A stretch of DNA of 64,000 nt from Staphylococcus gallinarum (GCF_000875895.1 NZ_JXCF01000026.1:186001-250000); one strand, 5' to 3'; shown: positions 20,174 through 28,894, counted from the stretch's first letter. The notes: generated from the letters alone by a model not told the origin. Numbers and translations: made by a program.

Positions 20174-21682
20174 ATGAAACAAAGTGAAAAAATAGCGATT
20201 GATGTTATCACAACTTCAGATATGCACAGTCATTTCCTTAATGGCGATAATGGCTCGAATATCTATCGAGCAGGCACATATGTAAATAAAGTAAGAAATG
20301 AAAACAAGCATGTTATTTTATTAGATAGTGGCGGCAGTTTGGCAGGATCATTAGGTGCATTTTATTATGCTTTGGTAGCTCCTTATAAAAGGCATCCAAT
20401 GATTAAATTGATGAATGCAATGCAGTATGATGCGAGTGGAATTAGTCCCAATGAATTCAAATTTGGACTGTCCTTTTTCTCGAGATCTATTGCGTTGTCT
20501 AGATTTCCATGGTTATCAGCAAATATCGAATACCAACAAACACGCGAGCCATATTTTTCAACCCCTTATACAATTAAACAAATAGAAGGGGTTAAGATAG
20601 CCATAGTCGGTTTAACTTCAGACGGATTGATGGAACGCGAGCATTTTGAAATGGAAGAAGACGTTCAGATAGAGAAAACATTACTTTCTTCTAAACGCTG
20701 GATTCGTTATATTCATGAGACGGAAATGCCAGACTTTCTTATTGTTATTTATCATGGTGGCTTGAATCAATTGAATAAGTCCGGTAAAGAACGCGAAGAA
20801 AAGGTAAATGAAGCGGAAAAAATCATGCAAACGCTTGGTGTTATTGATTTACTTATTACAGGGCACCAACATCAAACCTTTATAGGTAGAGATGATCAAA
20901 CACTTTATGTACAAGCAGGACAAAATGCAGAGCAATTAATTCATGTGAATATTAATTTTAAAAAACGCACAAGTTCGTATGAATTGGAAAATGTTGACTC
21001 ACATATTGTCGATTTAAATGAGTACGAAGAAGATGAACATTTATTGCATTTAACACATTATGACCGTAAAGCTGTTGAATATTGGTCAACAGAGACGCTA
21101 ACCAATCAAGGGGTAAATGTCACTGTTGATGGTTTGGCCGATGTTATATGTAAACCACACAAATTTACGCAACTACTACATGATAGTATTAGATTGAAAT
21201 ATAATTATGATATTTCCTGTGTTCATTTACCTACAAATGGAGAAAGTGGCTTAACAGAAAGTGTGACAAATGGCTCCTTGTATTATGCATATCCTCACCC
21301 AGATGTACCAGTAGATTTAACATTAAAAGGTCAGCATATTAAAGATATACTTGAATATGGATATTCACATATTGAATTTAGCGATGGAAAATTGAGCCTG
21401 ACTATTATTGATGAAACGCTTTGTACATTTTGGCAAGGTGTAGATTATACTATAGATATGAACGCAAAACCTTTTGATAGGGTTACGTTAAATAATATTA
21501 AATTGGATCATGTCTATAGAGTAAGTATGACAGACTATTGTTATAGAAATTACCGCCAATATTTAGAAAATGCCGTTATACATGATACAGGTGATGTTAC
21601 TATGTTTGAGTTAATATCAAAAAATTTAAAAGATGAAACATATACCATTAAACAACAGCAAACATTTAATGTCCTCACATAA
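20174..21682 (+). CDS. 5'-nucleotidase/metallophosphatase-like protein
   Basis: A 502-residue cytosolic protein with the two-domain layout of the UshA/5'-nucleotidase family: an N-terminal metallophosphatase domain (about 8-265) and a C-terminal nucleotidase domain (about 310-500, with LPTNGESGL and TLKGQHIKDILEYG). Metal motifs seen are DMHSHF (about 17), LDSGGS (about 53), YHGGLN (about 192) and TGHQHQ (about 233). The usual GNHE block is replaced by SPNEFKFG (about 92), losing the canonical histidine. No signal peptide is present, unlike surface nucleotidases, so any substrate would be intracellular. AGGAGAGAGG precedes the ATG. S. aureus keeps a relative at this locus. Activity is uncertain. 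Confidence 0.75.
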   Translation: MKQSEKIAIDVITTSDMHSHFLNGDNGSNIYRAGTYVNKVRNENKHVILLDSGGSLAGSLGAFYYALVAPYKRHPMIKLMNAMQYDASGISPNEFKFGLSFFSRSIALSRFPWLSANIEYQQTREPYFSTPYTIKQIEGVKIAIVGLTSDGLMEREHFEMEEDVQIEKTLLSSKRWIRYIHETEMPDFLIVIYHGGLNQLNKSGKEREEKVNEAEKIMQTLGVIDLLITGHQHQTFIGRDDQTLYVQAGQNAEQLIHVNINFKKRTSSYELENVDSHIVDLNEYEEDEHLLHLTHYDRKAVEYWSTETLTNQGVNVTVDGLADVICKPHKFTQLLHDSIRLKYNYDISCVHLPTNGESGLTESVTNGSLYYAYPHPDVPVDLTLKGQHIKDILEYGYSHIEFSDGKLSLTIIDETLCTFWQGVDYTIDMNAKPFDRVTLNNIKLDHVYRVSMTDYCYRNYRQYLENAVIHDTGDVTMFELISKNLKDETYTIKQQQTFNVLT

Positions 21683-21729
21683 CGAAAGCAGCTAGGCATT
21701 GGGTAACATAAAATGTTTGAGAATACAAA

Positions 21730-21771
21730 AAAGCAGGTTACTATGCATTAGAGCGGTAACCTGCTTTTTAT
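21730..21771. terminator. Bidirectional terminator between converging genes
   Basis: AAAAAGCAGGTTAC...GTAACCTGCTTTTT is a perfect 12-bp-plus stem with A and T runs on both sides. It serves the metallophosphatase gene (plus) and the CPBP gene (minus). Confidence 0.9.
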
Positions 21772-21784
21772 CTTAATTATTAAA

Positions 21785-22387
21785 CTATGCGTGGAATAAT
21801 AGAAGAATTACAACAGCAACAATTTGAGCTACTACAGACGTTGCAATTCTTCGTGTATAAAGATAACTTATTGAAAGAACGATTTGAACTAAGAATACGA
21901 AAAATACAATCCACATCTTATCTAGATAGAAAAATAATGAAGCCGAACATAATGCCGAAATAATTACACCTATCCAGCCTGGGATATTTAATTTAAGTAA
22001 TTCCTTTTGCAAAACCGTTCTCATATAAAGTTCATGACACGGTATAACAAAAACTAATGTTACTAACATTTGCCATTTAAAATATACACCAGTTCTTGTC
22101 AATTCTTTAATTAATTCTGAGTATTTCAAATCAGCAACCATTGCCGATGTAATAAGCTGTATGAGAATGAGTACCACACCAACTAATATCCCTATACCTA
22201 GTGATGTAAGGAGGCGCTTGGATTCAATATCTCTTTGGTAAAAAACATAACTTATGCCTGCAATTAACATAATGCCTGTGTACAGATACCAATATACTTG
22301 CTTTTCACCCCACATAACATACAAGATGACGTGAAAGATAATAAAGCTTATTACAAACCATATTAAAGCTTTTGACATTTTATTCAT
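21785..22387 (-). CDS. CPBP-family-like membrane protein with degenerate protease motifs
   Basis: A 200-residue protein with six to seven hydrophobic helices. Its length and the PCHELYMRTVLQKEL segment (about 115-129) resemble motif 1 (EExxxR) of CPBP/Abi intramembrane endopeptidases. The first Glu is His here, and the histidines expected in motifs 2 and 3 are absent, so protease activity is doubtful. It lies 5 bases downstream of the DUF2187 gene on the same strand, so the pair is one operon. Function is unknown. Confidence 0.6.
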   Translation of the reverse strand: MNKMSKALIWFVISFIIFHVILYVMWGEKQVYWYLYTGIMLIAGISYVFYQRDIESKRLLTSLGIGILVGVVLILIQLITSAMVADLKYSELIKELTRTGVYFKWQMLVTLVFVIPCHELYMRTVLQKELLKLNIPGWIGVIISALCSASLFFYLDKMWIVFFVFLVQIVLSISYLYTRRIATSVVAQIVAVVILLLFHA

Positions 22388-22392
22388 TGAGC

Positions 22393-22578
22393 TTAACCTT
22401 CTTGTTCAACGATTTTGTATCGTTTATGATTAATGACAGTCTTCTCTGGCAAGTCTAGATCATTGAAGTTCTCCATAATTGTTAGATCAACAATTACTGA
22501 ATTATCATTAATTTTTTCTACGCGGCCTTTTAATCCGTCATAAAATTCTACTATATTTCCAACTTCTGCAACAGTCAT
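22393..22578 (-). CDS. DUF2187 (YkvS-like) small protein
   Basis: A 61-residue protein that is almost entirely a small beta-barrel of KOW/SH3-like character: VGNIVEFYDGLKGRVEKINDNSVIVDL followed by KTVINHKRYKIV. It matches the YkvS/DUF2187 family of Firmicutes, which has no assigned function; the fold suggests nucleic-acid or ribosome contact, which is inference. AGGGAGGATTAAAG precedes the ATG. It is first of a two-gene unit with the CPBP-like gene. Confidence 0.75.
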   Translation of the reverse strand: MTVAEVGNIVEFYDGLKGRVEKINDNSVIVDLTIMENFNDLDLPEKTVINHKRYKIVEQEG

Positions 22579-22777
22579 CTTTAATCCTCCCTAGAAATGC
22601 TAACTAGATAGTATTATACAAAAAAATCATCTACAAATAAACAAAAAACCATTAAATTGCATGTTCATAAAGTGATTTTAAATTTATTTGAAATTTTGGA
22701 GTGAATGATTGGCATTTTAAGTGAAAATGTAGCATAAATATTATAAGGGCGTATTTATGGGAAAAGGAGTGGAACAA

Positions 22778-23767
22778 ATGAAATTTATTAGCAACAATGA
22801 CATCACAGATCCAACACTTAATTTAGCAATGGAAGAGTATGTTTTGAAACATATGCCCAATGATGATAGCTATTTTTTATTTTATGTAAATAGACCATCT
22901 ATTATAATTGGTAAAAATCAAAATACAATCGAAGAGGTCAATCAACCATACATTGATGAACATGGTATAGATGTGGTGCGACGAATTTCTGGTGGGGGCG
23001 CTGTATATCATGATACGGGCAATTTAAACTTTAGTTTTATCACTGATGATGATGGCAATAGTTTCCATAATTTTAAAAAGTTCACAGAACCAATTGTTGA
23101 AGCCTTAAAAAGTTTAGGCGTTGATGCTGAACTTAGTGGAAGAAATGATATACAAGTAGGGAATGCAAAAATTTCGGGAAATGCAATGGTCAAGGTGAAA
23201 GAACGTATGTTTAGCCATGGTACACTTATTTTAAATAGTGAACTGGATGAAGTACAAAATGCCTTAAGAGTAAATCCAGCAAAAATCAAATCTAAAGGAA
23301 TTAAATCTGTCCGCAGTAGAGTAGCTAATATTGTTGAATTTTTAGATGAACCTATTGATATTGATACCTTCAAAGAAATTATTTTAAAAACAATTTTCGG
23401 TGAAACAAATCAAGTTGAAGAATATAAACTAACTGATGAAGATTGGGCGAATATTGAACAATTAAGCAATGAAAAATATCGCACTTGGGATTGGAATTAT
23501 GGCAAGAATCCAAAATATAACTTTGAGCGTGAGGAAAAATTTGAAAAAGGTTTTGTTCAAATTAAGCTAGATGTTAAAAAAGGTAGAATTGAACATGCGA
23601 GAATATTCGGTGATTTCTTTGGTGAAGGTGATATAACAGAATTAGAAGCAGCTCTAGAAGGCACTTTACATGATTTTAATAGTATAGAAGAAGCGTTAGC
23701 CGATTACGATATACACCATTACTTTGGTGCAATCGATAGAAACGAATTAATTAGATTAATGTCTTAA
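22778..23767 (+). CDS. lplA1: Lipoate-protein ligase A (LplA1 type)
   Basis: A 329-residue ligase that activates free lipoate with ATP and attaches it to lipoyl domains of dehydrogenase complexes and GcvH. The lipoate/AMP pocket reads RRISGGGAVYHDTGNLNFS (about residues 70-88). It is followed by GRNDIQVGNAKISGNAM (about 122-138) with the conserved Lys. The C-terminal accessory domain (about 250-329) is present. I chose the ATG at 22778 (MKFISNNDITDPT), 9 bases after AAAAGGAG; the ATG at 22757 adds seven residues with no ribosome site. The order and sequence match S. aureus LplA1. Confidence 0.93.
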   Translation: MKFISNNDITDPTLNLAMEEYVLKHMPNDDSYFLFYVNRPSIIIGKNQNTIEEVNQPYIDEHGIDVVRRISGGGAVYHDTGNLNFSFITDDDGNSFHNFKKFTEPIVEALKSLGVDAELSGRNDIQVGNAKISGNAMVKVKERMFSHGTLILNSELDEVQNALRVNPAKIKSKGIKSVRSRVANIVEFLDEPIDIDTFKEIILKTIFGETNQVEEYKLTDEDWANIEQLSNEKYRTWDWNYGKNPKYNFEREEKFEKGFVQIKLDVKKGRIEHARIFGDFFGEGDITELEAALEGTLHDFNSIEEALADYDIHHYFGAIDRNELIRLMS

Positions 23768-23811
23768 TAATTGAACAAAAAATTCATACAAATGAATATA
23801 TAAAATACGAA

Positions 23812-23863
23812 AAGGTCTATCCACCGACAATATCAACTGATAAGTAGGGATAGACCTTATTTT
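23812..23863. terminator. Bidirectional terminator between lplA1 and the IDEAL gene
   Basis: AAGGTCTATCC pairs with GGATAGACCTT around a 25-base loop, with A-rich and T-rich flanks suitable for both strands. Confidence 0.75.
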
Positions 23864-23881
23864 AAATGGCAATCGATTAAA

Positions 23882-24100
23882 TTATCCAACGAGAAATTCC
23901 TCCAAGTTTTTGTATTCATCTGTATAGCGTTTGAAATCATTCTCGTTTTTATTTTTTAGAGCATCGTCTATTAAATGTTCTAACTCATGCTTACGAACGT
24001 TACGTAGTGATTCATCAATTATTAGTTCGATACCCAAATCATTGATAGTAGATACAAAGGACTCTAATGTATTATATTTAACATGTGTGTTATGTTTCAT
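23882..24100 (-). CDS. Small IDEAL-domain protein
   Basis: A 72-residue protein whose C-terminal half (HELEHLIDDALKNKNENDF) matches the short helical IDEAL domain, named after its I-D-E-A-L motif and common in Firmicutes, for example at ComK-related loci. The function is unknown. I chose the ATG at 24100 (MKHNTHVKYNT); a GTG three codons upstream lies only 2 bases from the AAAGG and cannot use it. It diverges from comK, which starts 249 bases away. Confidence 0.65.
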   Translation of the reverse strand: MKHNTHVKYNTLESFVSTINDLGIELIIDESLRNVRKHELEHLIDDALKNKNENDFKRYTDEYKNLEEFLVG

Positions 24101-24348
24101 TTTAACCACTGCCTTTCTATATATTTACATGTAGTATACAGTTTTTTTATATTGAAATCAACAAATATTCTGACTATTCCGAAAAAATAAGTGTAAAATG
24201 CAACTTTCGAAAAATAAAAAATGGCAAAAACTTTTTTACAAAATTTAAGTTGATGGTAATTAAGAAGGATTTTTATATTATTTTATTGATTTTAAATTCT
24301 TAATGTTATATTATTTGCTTATCACCAAAGCGTAAGGAGGCATCAATT

Positions 24349-24912
24349 ATGAATTTGCATTATGTAATTAAAAAAGGTGATATGGCATTGCAACCTTGTA
24401 ATGTGTCATTTGGTTTGTTAGAAGGTACCCGGGTGTTTAAATATAAGGATGAATGTACAGTAATCAAAGATCGAACACCTAAAATTATTGATCGGTCATG
24501 TAGGTTTTACGGTAGTAGTTATAATTTTAAAAAAGAGGATACAATGCGAATTACAGGCATTAGTAGTAAACCGCCACTTCTATTTACTCCATTATTTCCC
24601 ACTTATTTTTTCCCAACTCACTCTGATAGAAAAGACGAAAACACATGGATTAACATTCACTATGTTGAACAAATAAAGCCACTAAAGGATAAAAAATGTA
24701 AAGTTATCTTTGTAGATGATCAAACGATAACAGTTAATATCTCTGCTCACAGTATGCATCATCAATACTTGAATGGTATATATTATTACTACATGATGGA
24801 TAGAGCAGCTAGAGTAGCTACATTTGATCCTGATTCCCCAATTGATTATACAAAACCACAATTAAATATTTATGAAGCATTAGCCAAATACTCTTTATTC
24901 GAGCACAAATAG
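24349..24912 (+). CDS. comK: Competence transcription factor ComK
   Basis: A 187-residue ComK-family activator. The conserved core is clear: RITGISSKPPLLFTPLFP (about 66-83) and FFPTHSDRKDENTWINIHYV. In Bacillus ComK drives DNA-uptake genes. Staphylococci carry comK1 (and in some a truncated comK2), acting with SigH. This copy is full length and matches ComK1. GTAAGGAGG gives an excellent ribosome site 7 bases before the ATG. I could not pick out convincing K-boxes upstream. It is monocistronic, and its terminator lies just before a tRNA pair. Confidence 0.93.
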   Translation: MNLHYVIKKGDMALQPCNVSFGLLEGTRVFKYKDECTVIKDRTPKIIDRSCRFYGSSYNFKKEDTMRITGISSKPPLLFTPLFPTYFFPTHSDRKDENTWINIHYVEQIKPLKDKKCKVIFVDDQTITVNISAHSMHHQYLNGIYYYYMMDRAARVATFDPDSPIDYTKPQLNIYEALAKYSLFEHK

Positions 24913-24947
24913 CTAACGAAAATGAATTTTAAATGTAAAAGATAAAG

Positions 24948-24997
24948 TATGTGGAATATTATATTAAATTAGTGTAAATATTCCGCATATTTTTTTA
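24948..24997 (+). terminator. Terminator after comK
   Basis: ATGTGGAATATT pairs with AATATTCCGCAT around a 16-base loop, followed by ATTTTTTT. Confidence 0.85.
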
Positions 24998-25007
24998 ACA
25001 TTTATAC

Positions 25008-25035
25008 TTGAAAAATCTGCTGTTATTGATATAAT
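25008..25035 (+). promoter_or_regulatory. Promoter of the tRNA pair
   Basis: TTGAAA, a 16-base spacer, then TATAAT, ending 31 bases before tRNA-Asn. This is the strong form expected for a stable RNA gene. Confidence 0.7.
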
Positions 25036-25066
25036 TATATTTGTGCTTGATAAGAGAATACATTAA

Positions 25067-25141
25067 TCCACAGTAGCTCAGTGGTAGAGCTATCGGCTGT
25101 TAACCGATCGGTCGTAGGTTCGAGTCCTACCTGTGGAGCCA
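25067..25141 (+). tRNA. tRNA-Asn (anticodon GTT)
   Basis: A complete cloverleaf: acceptor TCCACAG/CTGTGGA, D arm GCTC...GAGC, anticodon arm ATCGGCTGTTAACCGAT with GTT at 25099-25101, TpsiC arm GTAGGTTCGAGTCCTAC, discriminator G and an encoded CCA. Confidence 0.97.
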
Positions 25142-25142
25142 T

Positions 25143-25231
25143 GGAAACGTACTCAAGTTGGCTGAAGAGGCGCCCCTGCTAAGGGTGTAGGTCGCGAGAG
25201 CGGCGCGAGGGTTCGAATCCCTCCGTTTCCG
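25143..25231 (+). tRNA. tRNA-Ser (anticodon GCT)
   Basis: A class II tRNA: acceptor GGAAACG/CGTTTCC, anticodon GCT at 25178-25180 (reads AGC/AGU), long variable arm (GTAGGTCGCGAGAGCGGC region) and a GAGGGTTCGAATCCCTC TpsiC arm. CCA is not encoded, unlike the tRNA-Asn one base upstream. The two share a transcript. I see no phage or island attached to its 3' end here. Confidence 0.97.
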
Positions 25232-25244
25232 TACATAGAGAATA

Positions 25245-25288
25245 CCCGTTAAGTTAACGTAATTAAACGTTGATTTAACGGGTTTTTT
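25245..25288 (+). terminator. Terminator of the tRNA operon
   Basis: CCCGTTAAGTTAACGT pairs with ACGTTGATTTAACGGG, followed by six T. Confidence 0.9.
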
Positions 25289-25354
25289 GTTGTGTTTGGA
25301 TAAATATCGTTAATAGAGATAATTAACCTTTACACTAACAATACGTTCATAATG

Positions 25355-26491
25355 CTAATAGCTGCTATTGTCTAAAAAACGTTTATCAATAACATTTGTC
25401 GTAATTTGTTGTAATTGTGATTTAGACATATTAGCATTTCTTTGATATTGCAAACCATGTTGATTAGCTAATTTATTAGGATAATCATTTAACATATAAA
25501 CTTTGAAGTGATGCCTACTGTCATCATTATATGGAGCAGTCATTTCATAATGATTAACGATTGAGCGCCATTTTACGTCGGAGATTTTGGTGTCGTTATG
25601 ATTATTTGCAATTTTAAATTGAATACTGCCTCCTAAATGATTACTTTCAGTCCCTGTTTCTTGGCCATTTAAAAAGTTGCCGAGAGAATAAGCGACTAAT
25701 GTCTTATGGTTTTGGGTACCTTTAACCCATTCAACAGGTTGTATTACATGTGGATGCATACCTATAACGACGTCGACATTTTGTTTGGCTAAGAATTTAG
25801 CATATTCCTTTTGTTTTTTACTTGGCTTGTGGCTGCCTTCCTTACCCCAATGCATAGAAATGACAATAAAATCACTATGTTGTTTTGCTTTTTTTATATC
25901 TCTTTTGATTTGTTTCTTGTTAATATATTTTATTTGATAGGGCAATTTGGGTGTTAAATTATTTGTGCCAAATGTATAACTTAACATGGATACTTTAGTA
26001 TTTTTGATGTTTATGGTAGGTGTTTTATTATAATCGTCCTTACTTTTAAACATACCAGTGAATAGTGCTTTATCTTGGTATTTATGCCATGTTGATAAAC
26101 TGTTATTGATACCACTAGTGCCTTGATCTAAGGAATGGTTGTTTGAACCATTAATGAGATTAAATCCAGTATCAATTACAGCTTTTGCGACTACAGAAGG
26201 GGTATTAAATCTTTTAAAACCTGAAAATGGGCGATCATCACCACCTAGAGGTGATTCTTGATTAATATATGCAAGGTCTTTGTCTTGTATGTAAGGAGCA
26301 ATAGGTCGGTACATTTTTTGGAAATTATATGAATCTTTTCCGTTATTAGCATCTTGATAGACAACTGGATGTATTAAATTATCACCTACAGCTATAAAAT
26401 CAATTTGTTGTCGTTGATGATTGATTAACAAGCTGATAAACATCCAACAAGTTATTACGAATATCAGAATGTATGTAAATATTCCTTTCAT
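25355..26491 (-). CDS. CapA/PgsA-like metallophosphatase-fold membrane protein
   Basis: A 378-residue protein with one N-terminal membrane anchor (about 4-22, IFTYILIFVITCWMFISLL) and an extracellular domain of the bacterial capsule-synthesis CapA family. Motifs are VGDNLIHP (about 36), NGSNNHSLDQG (about 113), SMHWGKEG (about 213) and GMHPHVIQP (about 240). These are metal-coordinating positions of the calcineurin-like fold. CapA of Bacillus helps make or export poly-gamma-glutamate, but no capBC genes are nearby, so that role is not implied. The ATG at 26491 follows TAGGAG by 8 bases; the longer frame to 26539 lacks a ribosome site. Confidence 0.75.
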   Translation of the reverse strand: MKGIFTYILIFVITCWMFISLLINHQRQQIDFIAVGDNLIHPVVYQDANNGKDSYNFQKMYRPIAPYIQDKDLAYINQESPLGGDDRPFSGFKRFNTPSVVAKAVIDTGFNLINGSNNHSLDQGTSGINNSLSTWHKYQDKALFTGMFKSKDDYNKTPTINIKNTKVSMLSYTFGTNNLTPKLPYQIKYINKKQIKRDIKKAKQHSDFIVISMHWGKEGSHKPSKKQKEYAKFLAKQNVDVVIGMHPHVIQPVEWVKGTQNHKTLVAYSLGNFLNGQETGTESNHLGGSIQFKIANNHNDTKISDVKWRSIVNHYEMTAPYNDDSRHHFKVYMLNDYPNKLANQHGLQYQRNANMSKSQLQQITTNVIDKRFLDNSSY

Positions 26492-26715
26492 CGTGTCACT
26501 CCTATAATTGTGAATAATAGCTATTTGCATTGATACCATAATCTATCTGTTAATTAATAAAGTTACTTATATAAATCAAGCAATTATTGAATTTGAATCA
26601 CAATTTAATGTTGTTAAAATACATTACCCTTTAAATTAAGAAATATAATAATTAGGTGACTTTTTTATTAAAAATAATTTGAATATCAGTTCTAGTGATC
26701 TATTGATTTAAAAAG

Positions 26716-26755
26716 TATATAGACAGATATCTATATAGATGATAATCTATATAGA
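26716..26755 (+). promoter_or_regulatory. Probable ArsR operator, three repeats at 16-bp spacing
   Basis: TATATAGA occurs at 26716, 26732 and 26748, exactly 16 bases apart. The second and third copies are cores of the palindromes ATCTATATAGAT (26729-26740) and TCTATATAGA (26746-26755). The array ends 5 bases before the arsR ribosome site (GGAGGT), where an autorepressor would bind. Confidence 0.6.
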
Positions 26756-26773
26756 AGTATGGAGGTGCTATGA

Positions 26774-27094
26774 TTGGCATATCAAAAAATTGCAAGGCTG
26801 TTAAAGGTATTAGCAGATCCAAATAGACTCGAGATATTAGATTTATTATCATGTGATGAGCTTTGTGCACATGATTTATTAGGGCATTTTCAATTTTCTC
26901 AACCTACATTGAGTCATCATATGAAGGCATTATTAGATTCTGAACTAATAACAATGCGTAAACTAGGCAATAAACGGATGTATCAATTAAATCATAAATT
27001 GATGACTGAAGTGACTGAGCATTTGGATAATATAAACACGAATCATGTACGTTGTATTTGTAATGATATCGATAAAGGTGAGTGTAGTTCATGA
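26774..27094 (+). CDS. arsR: Arsenic-responsive repressor ArsR (SmtB family), altered metal motif
   Basis: A 106-residue winged-helix repressor that leaves its operator when As(III)/Sb(III) binds. The sequence follows plasmid pI258 ArsR throughout ([32 protein letters not shown]). The arsenite motif, ELCxCDLL in classical members, reads ELCAHDLL here (Cys32 then His34), so one ligand cysteine is replaced by histidine. Other cysteines lie at about 28 and near the C-terminus ([12 protein letters not shown]). The start is TTG at 26774, 7 bases from GGAGGT. An ATG at 26770 is closer but out of frame and stops after 18 codons. The gene overlaps arsB by 4 bases. Confidence 0.9.
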   Translation: MAYQKIARLLKVLADPNRLEILDLLSCDELCAHDLLGHFQFSQPTLSHHMKALLDSELITMRKLGNKRMYQLNHKLMTEVTEHLDNINTNHVRCICNDIDKGECSS

Positions 27095-28380
27095 CTGTGT
27101 TTGCAATTGTCTTGTTTTTAGTGACTTTATTTTTTGTAATTTGGCAACCTAAAGGGTTAGATATTGGTATTACGGCGATGATCGGTGCAATAATTGCCAT
27201 TATAACTGGTGTAGTGAGTTTCTCAGATGTGTTTGAGGTGACTGGAATTGTTTGGAATGCGACGTTAACTTTTGTCGCAGTAATATTAATTTCTCTAATA
27301 CTTGATGAAATAGGTTTCTTTGAATGGGCAGCATTACATATGGTCCGGGCATCGAATGGTAATGGTCTAAAGATGTTTATTTATATAATGGTATTAGGGG
27401 CGGTCGTCGCAGCATTTTTCGCTAATGATGGGGCAGCGTTGATATTAACACCGATTGTGTTAGCAATGGTTCGGACACTAGGTTTTAATAAAAAAGTTAT
27501 TTTCCCATTTATTATCGCAAGTGGTTTCATCGCAGATACTACATCGTTACCACTGATAGTTAGTAATTTAGTGAATATAGTATCGGCGGATTATTTTGAT
27601 ATTGGTTTTGTGGAATACATGGCACGAATGATAATACCAAATTGCTTTGCATTGATAGCAAGTATCATCGTTCTGTGGTTATATTTTAACAAATCAATTC
27701 CAAATTCATTTGAAACGAAACATATTGCAGAACCTGTAACGGTAATAAAAGATATGAAATTATTTAAATTTTCATGGGTTGTCCTGATTATATTATTGAT
27801 TGGTTATTTAATAAGTGAATTTATTCAAATACCAGTTTCAATTATAGCTGGTGTGTGTGCTTTATTATTTATATTATTAGCCAGACGTTCAGCTGCAGTG
27901 AATACTGCGACGGTAATTAAGGGAGCACCTTGGAATATCGTTGTTTTTTCAGTAGGAATGTATTTAGTAGTATATGGTTTGAAAAATGTTGGCATAACAA
28001 CGTTATTAAGTAGTTTGTTAAATGATATTGCTCATTATGGCTTATTTGGTAGTGTAATGGGAATGGGCTTTATTTCTGCAATACTTTCATCTGTTATGAA
28101 TAATTTGCCAACGGTACTGATTGATGCTATTGCGATAGGGCAATCAAATGTAACAGGAGTGTTAAAGGATGGCATGATATATGCAAATGTCATTGGTTCT
28201 GACTTAGGTCCAAAGATTACGCCTATTGGTTCTTTGGCTACATTGCTTTGGTTACATGTATTATCACAAAAAGGTGTCAAAATATCTTGGGGAACATATT
28301 TTAAAACAGGTATTGTAATAACAATCCCAGTATTGTTTTTTACGTTATTAGGATTATATTTAACACTTATTATATTTTAA
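27091..28380 (+). CDS. arsB: Arsenite efflux permease ArsB
   Basis: A 429-residue inner-membrane arsenite/antimonite-proton antiporter of the ArsB/NhaD class with about 12 helices. Signatures include [21 protein letters not shown] (about 110-130), [19 protein letters not shown] (about 148-166) and [15 protein letters not shown] (about 335). It lacks a partner ArsA ATPase gene, so it should run on proton motive force, as on pI258. The ATG overlaps the arsR stop (ATGA), giving translational coupling; arsC follows 12 bases later. Confidence 0.95.
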   Translation: MTVFAIVLFLVTLFFVIWQPKGLDIGITAMIGAIIAIITGVVSFSDVFEVTGIVWNATLTFVAVILISLILDEIGFFEWAALHMVRASNGNGLKMFIYIMVLGAVVAAFFANDGAALILTPIVLAMVRTLGFNKKVIFPFIIASGFIADTTSLPLIVSNLVNIVSADYFDIGFVEYMARMIIPNCFALIASIIVLWLYFNKSIPNSFETKHIAEPVTVIKDMKLFKFSWVVLIILLIGYLISEFIQIPVSIIAGVCALLFILLARRSAAVNTATVIKGAPWNIVVFSVGMYLVVYGLKNVGITTLLSSLLNDIAHYGLFGSVMGMGFISAILSSVMNNLPTVLIDAIAIGQSNVTGVLKDGMIYANVIGSDLGPKITPIGSLATLLWLHVLSQKGVKISWGTYFKTGIVITIPVLFFTLLGLYLTLIIF

Positions 28381-28392
28381 AGGAGAAATAAA

Positions 28393-28794
28393 ATGAATAA
28401 GAAAACGATCTATTTTATATGTACAGGTAATGCTTGTAGAAGTCAAATGGCAGAAGGATGGGCACATAAAATTTTAGGTGATAATTGGAATGTTTATTCT
28501 GCAGGAATTGAGACACATGGTGTTAATCCGAAAGCAGTAGAAGCTATGTTAGAGGTAGGTATCGATATTTCAAATCATACCTCGGATTTAATTGATAGTG
28601 AAATATTGAACCAGGCTGATTTAGTTGTTACTTTATGCAGTCATGCTGATAACAATTGTCCTGTATTACCTAAGCATGTGACTAAGCAGCATTGGGGATT
28701 TGATGATCCAGCTGGACAGGATTGGACAAAATTTCAAAGCGTACGTGATGAAATAGGAGATAGAATTCAACAATTCAAATTAGAAAATAGTTAG
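28393..28794 (+). CDS. arsC: Arsenate reductase ArsC, thioredoxin-coupled
   Basis: A 133-residue cytosolic enzyme of the low-molecular-weight phosphatase fold. The P-loop CTGNACRSQ (Cys10-Arg16) takes the nucleophilic attack on arsenate. Cys82 and Cys89 in [12 protein letters not shown] form the disulfide relay that thioredoxin reduces. All three catalytic cysteines are present and the length matches pI258 ArsC (131). AAAGGAG precedes the ATG by 8 bases. It converts arsenate to arsenite for export by ArsB and ends the operon. Confidence 0.95.
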   Translation: MNKKTIYFICTGNACRSQMAEGWAHKILGDNWNVYSAGIETHGVNPKAVEAMLEVGIDISNHTSDLIDSEILNQADLVVTLCSHADNNCPVLPKHVTKQHWGFDDPAGQDWTKFQSVRDEIGDRIQQFKLENS

Positions 28795-28894
28795 TATAGT
28801 GTTCAAATTGCATTTTAAATTAAAATTAGCTATCTTTTTAACTTAAATGTGTGTTTACTTATTAATTAGTTAGTTGCATATATATATAAATACA

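Noticed and set aside
25143-25231. tRNA-Ser as an attachment site of a prophage or island
   Set aside because: No integrase, no repeat of the tRNA 3' end and no foreign gene block lies downstream; the next genes are transcribed as ordinary units.
26770-26826. ATG-started short frame at the beginning of arsR
   Set aside because: It is only 4 bases from GGAGGT, stops after 18 codons, and is out of frame with the conserved ArsR sequence; TTG at 26774 explains the gene.
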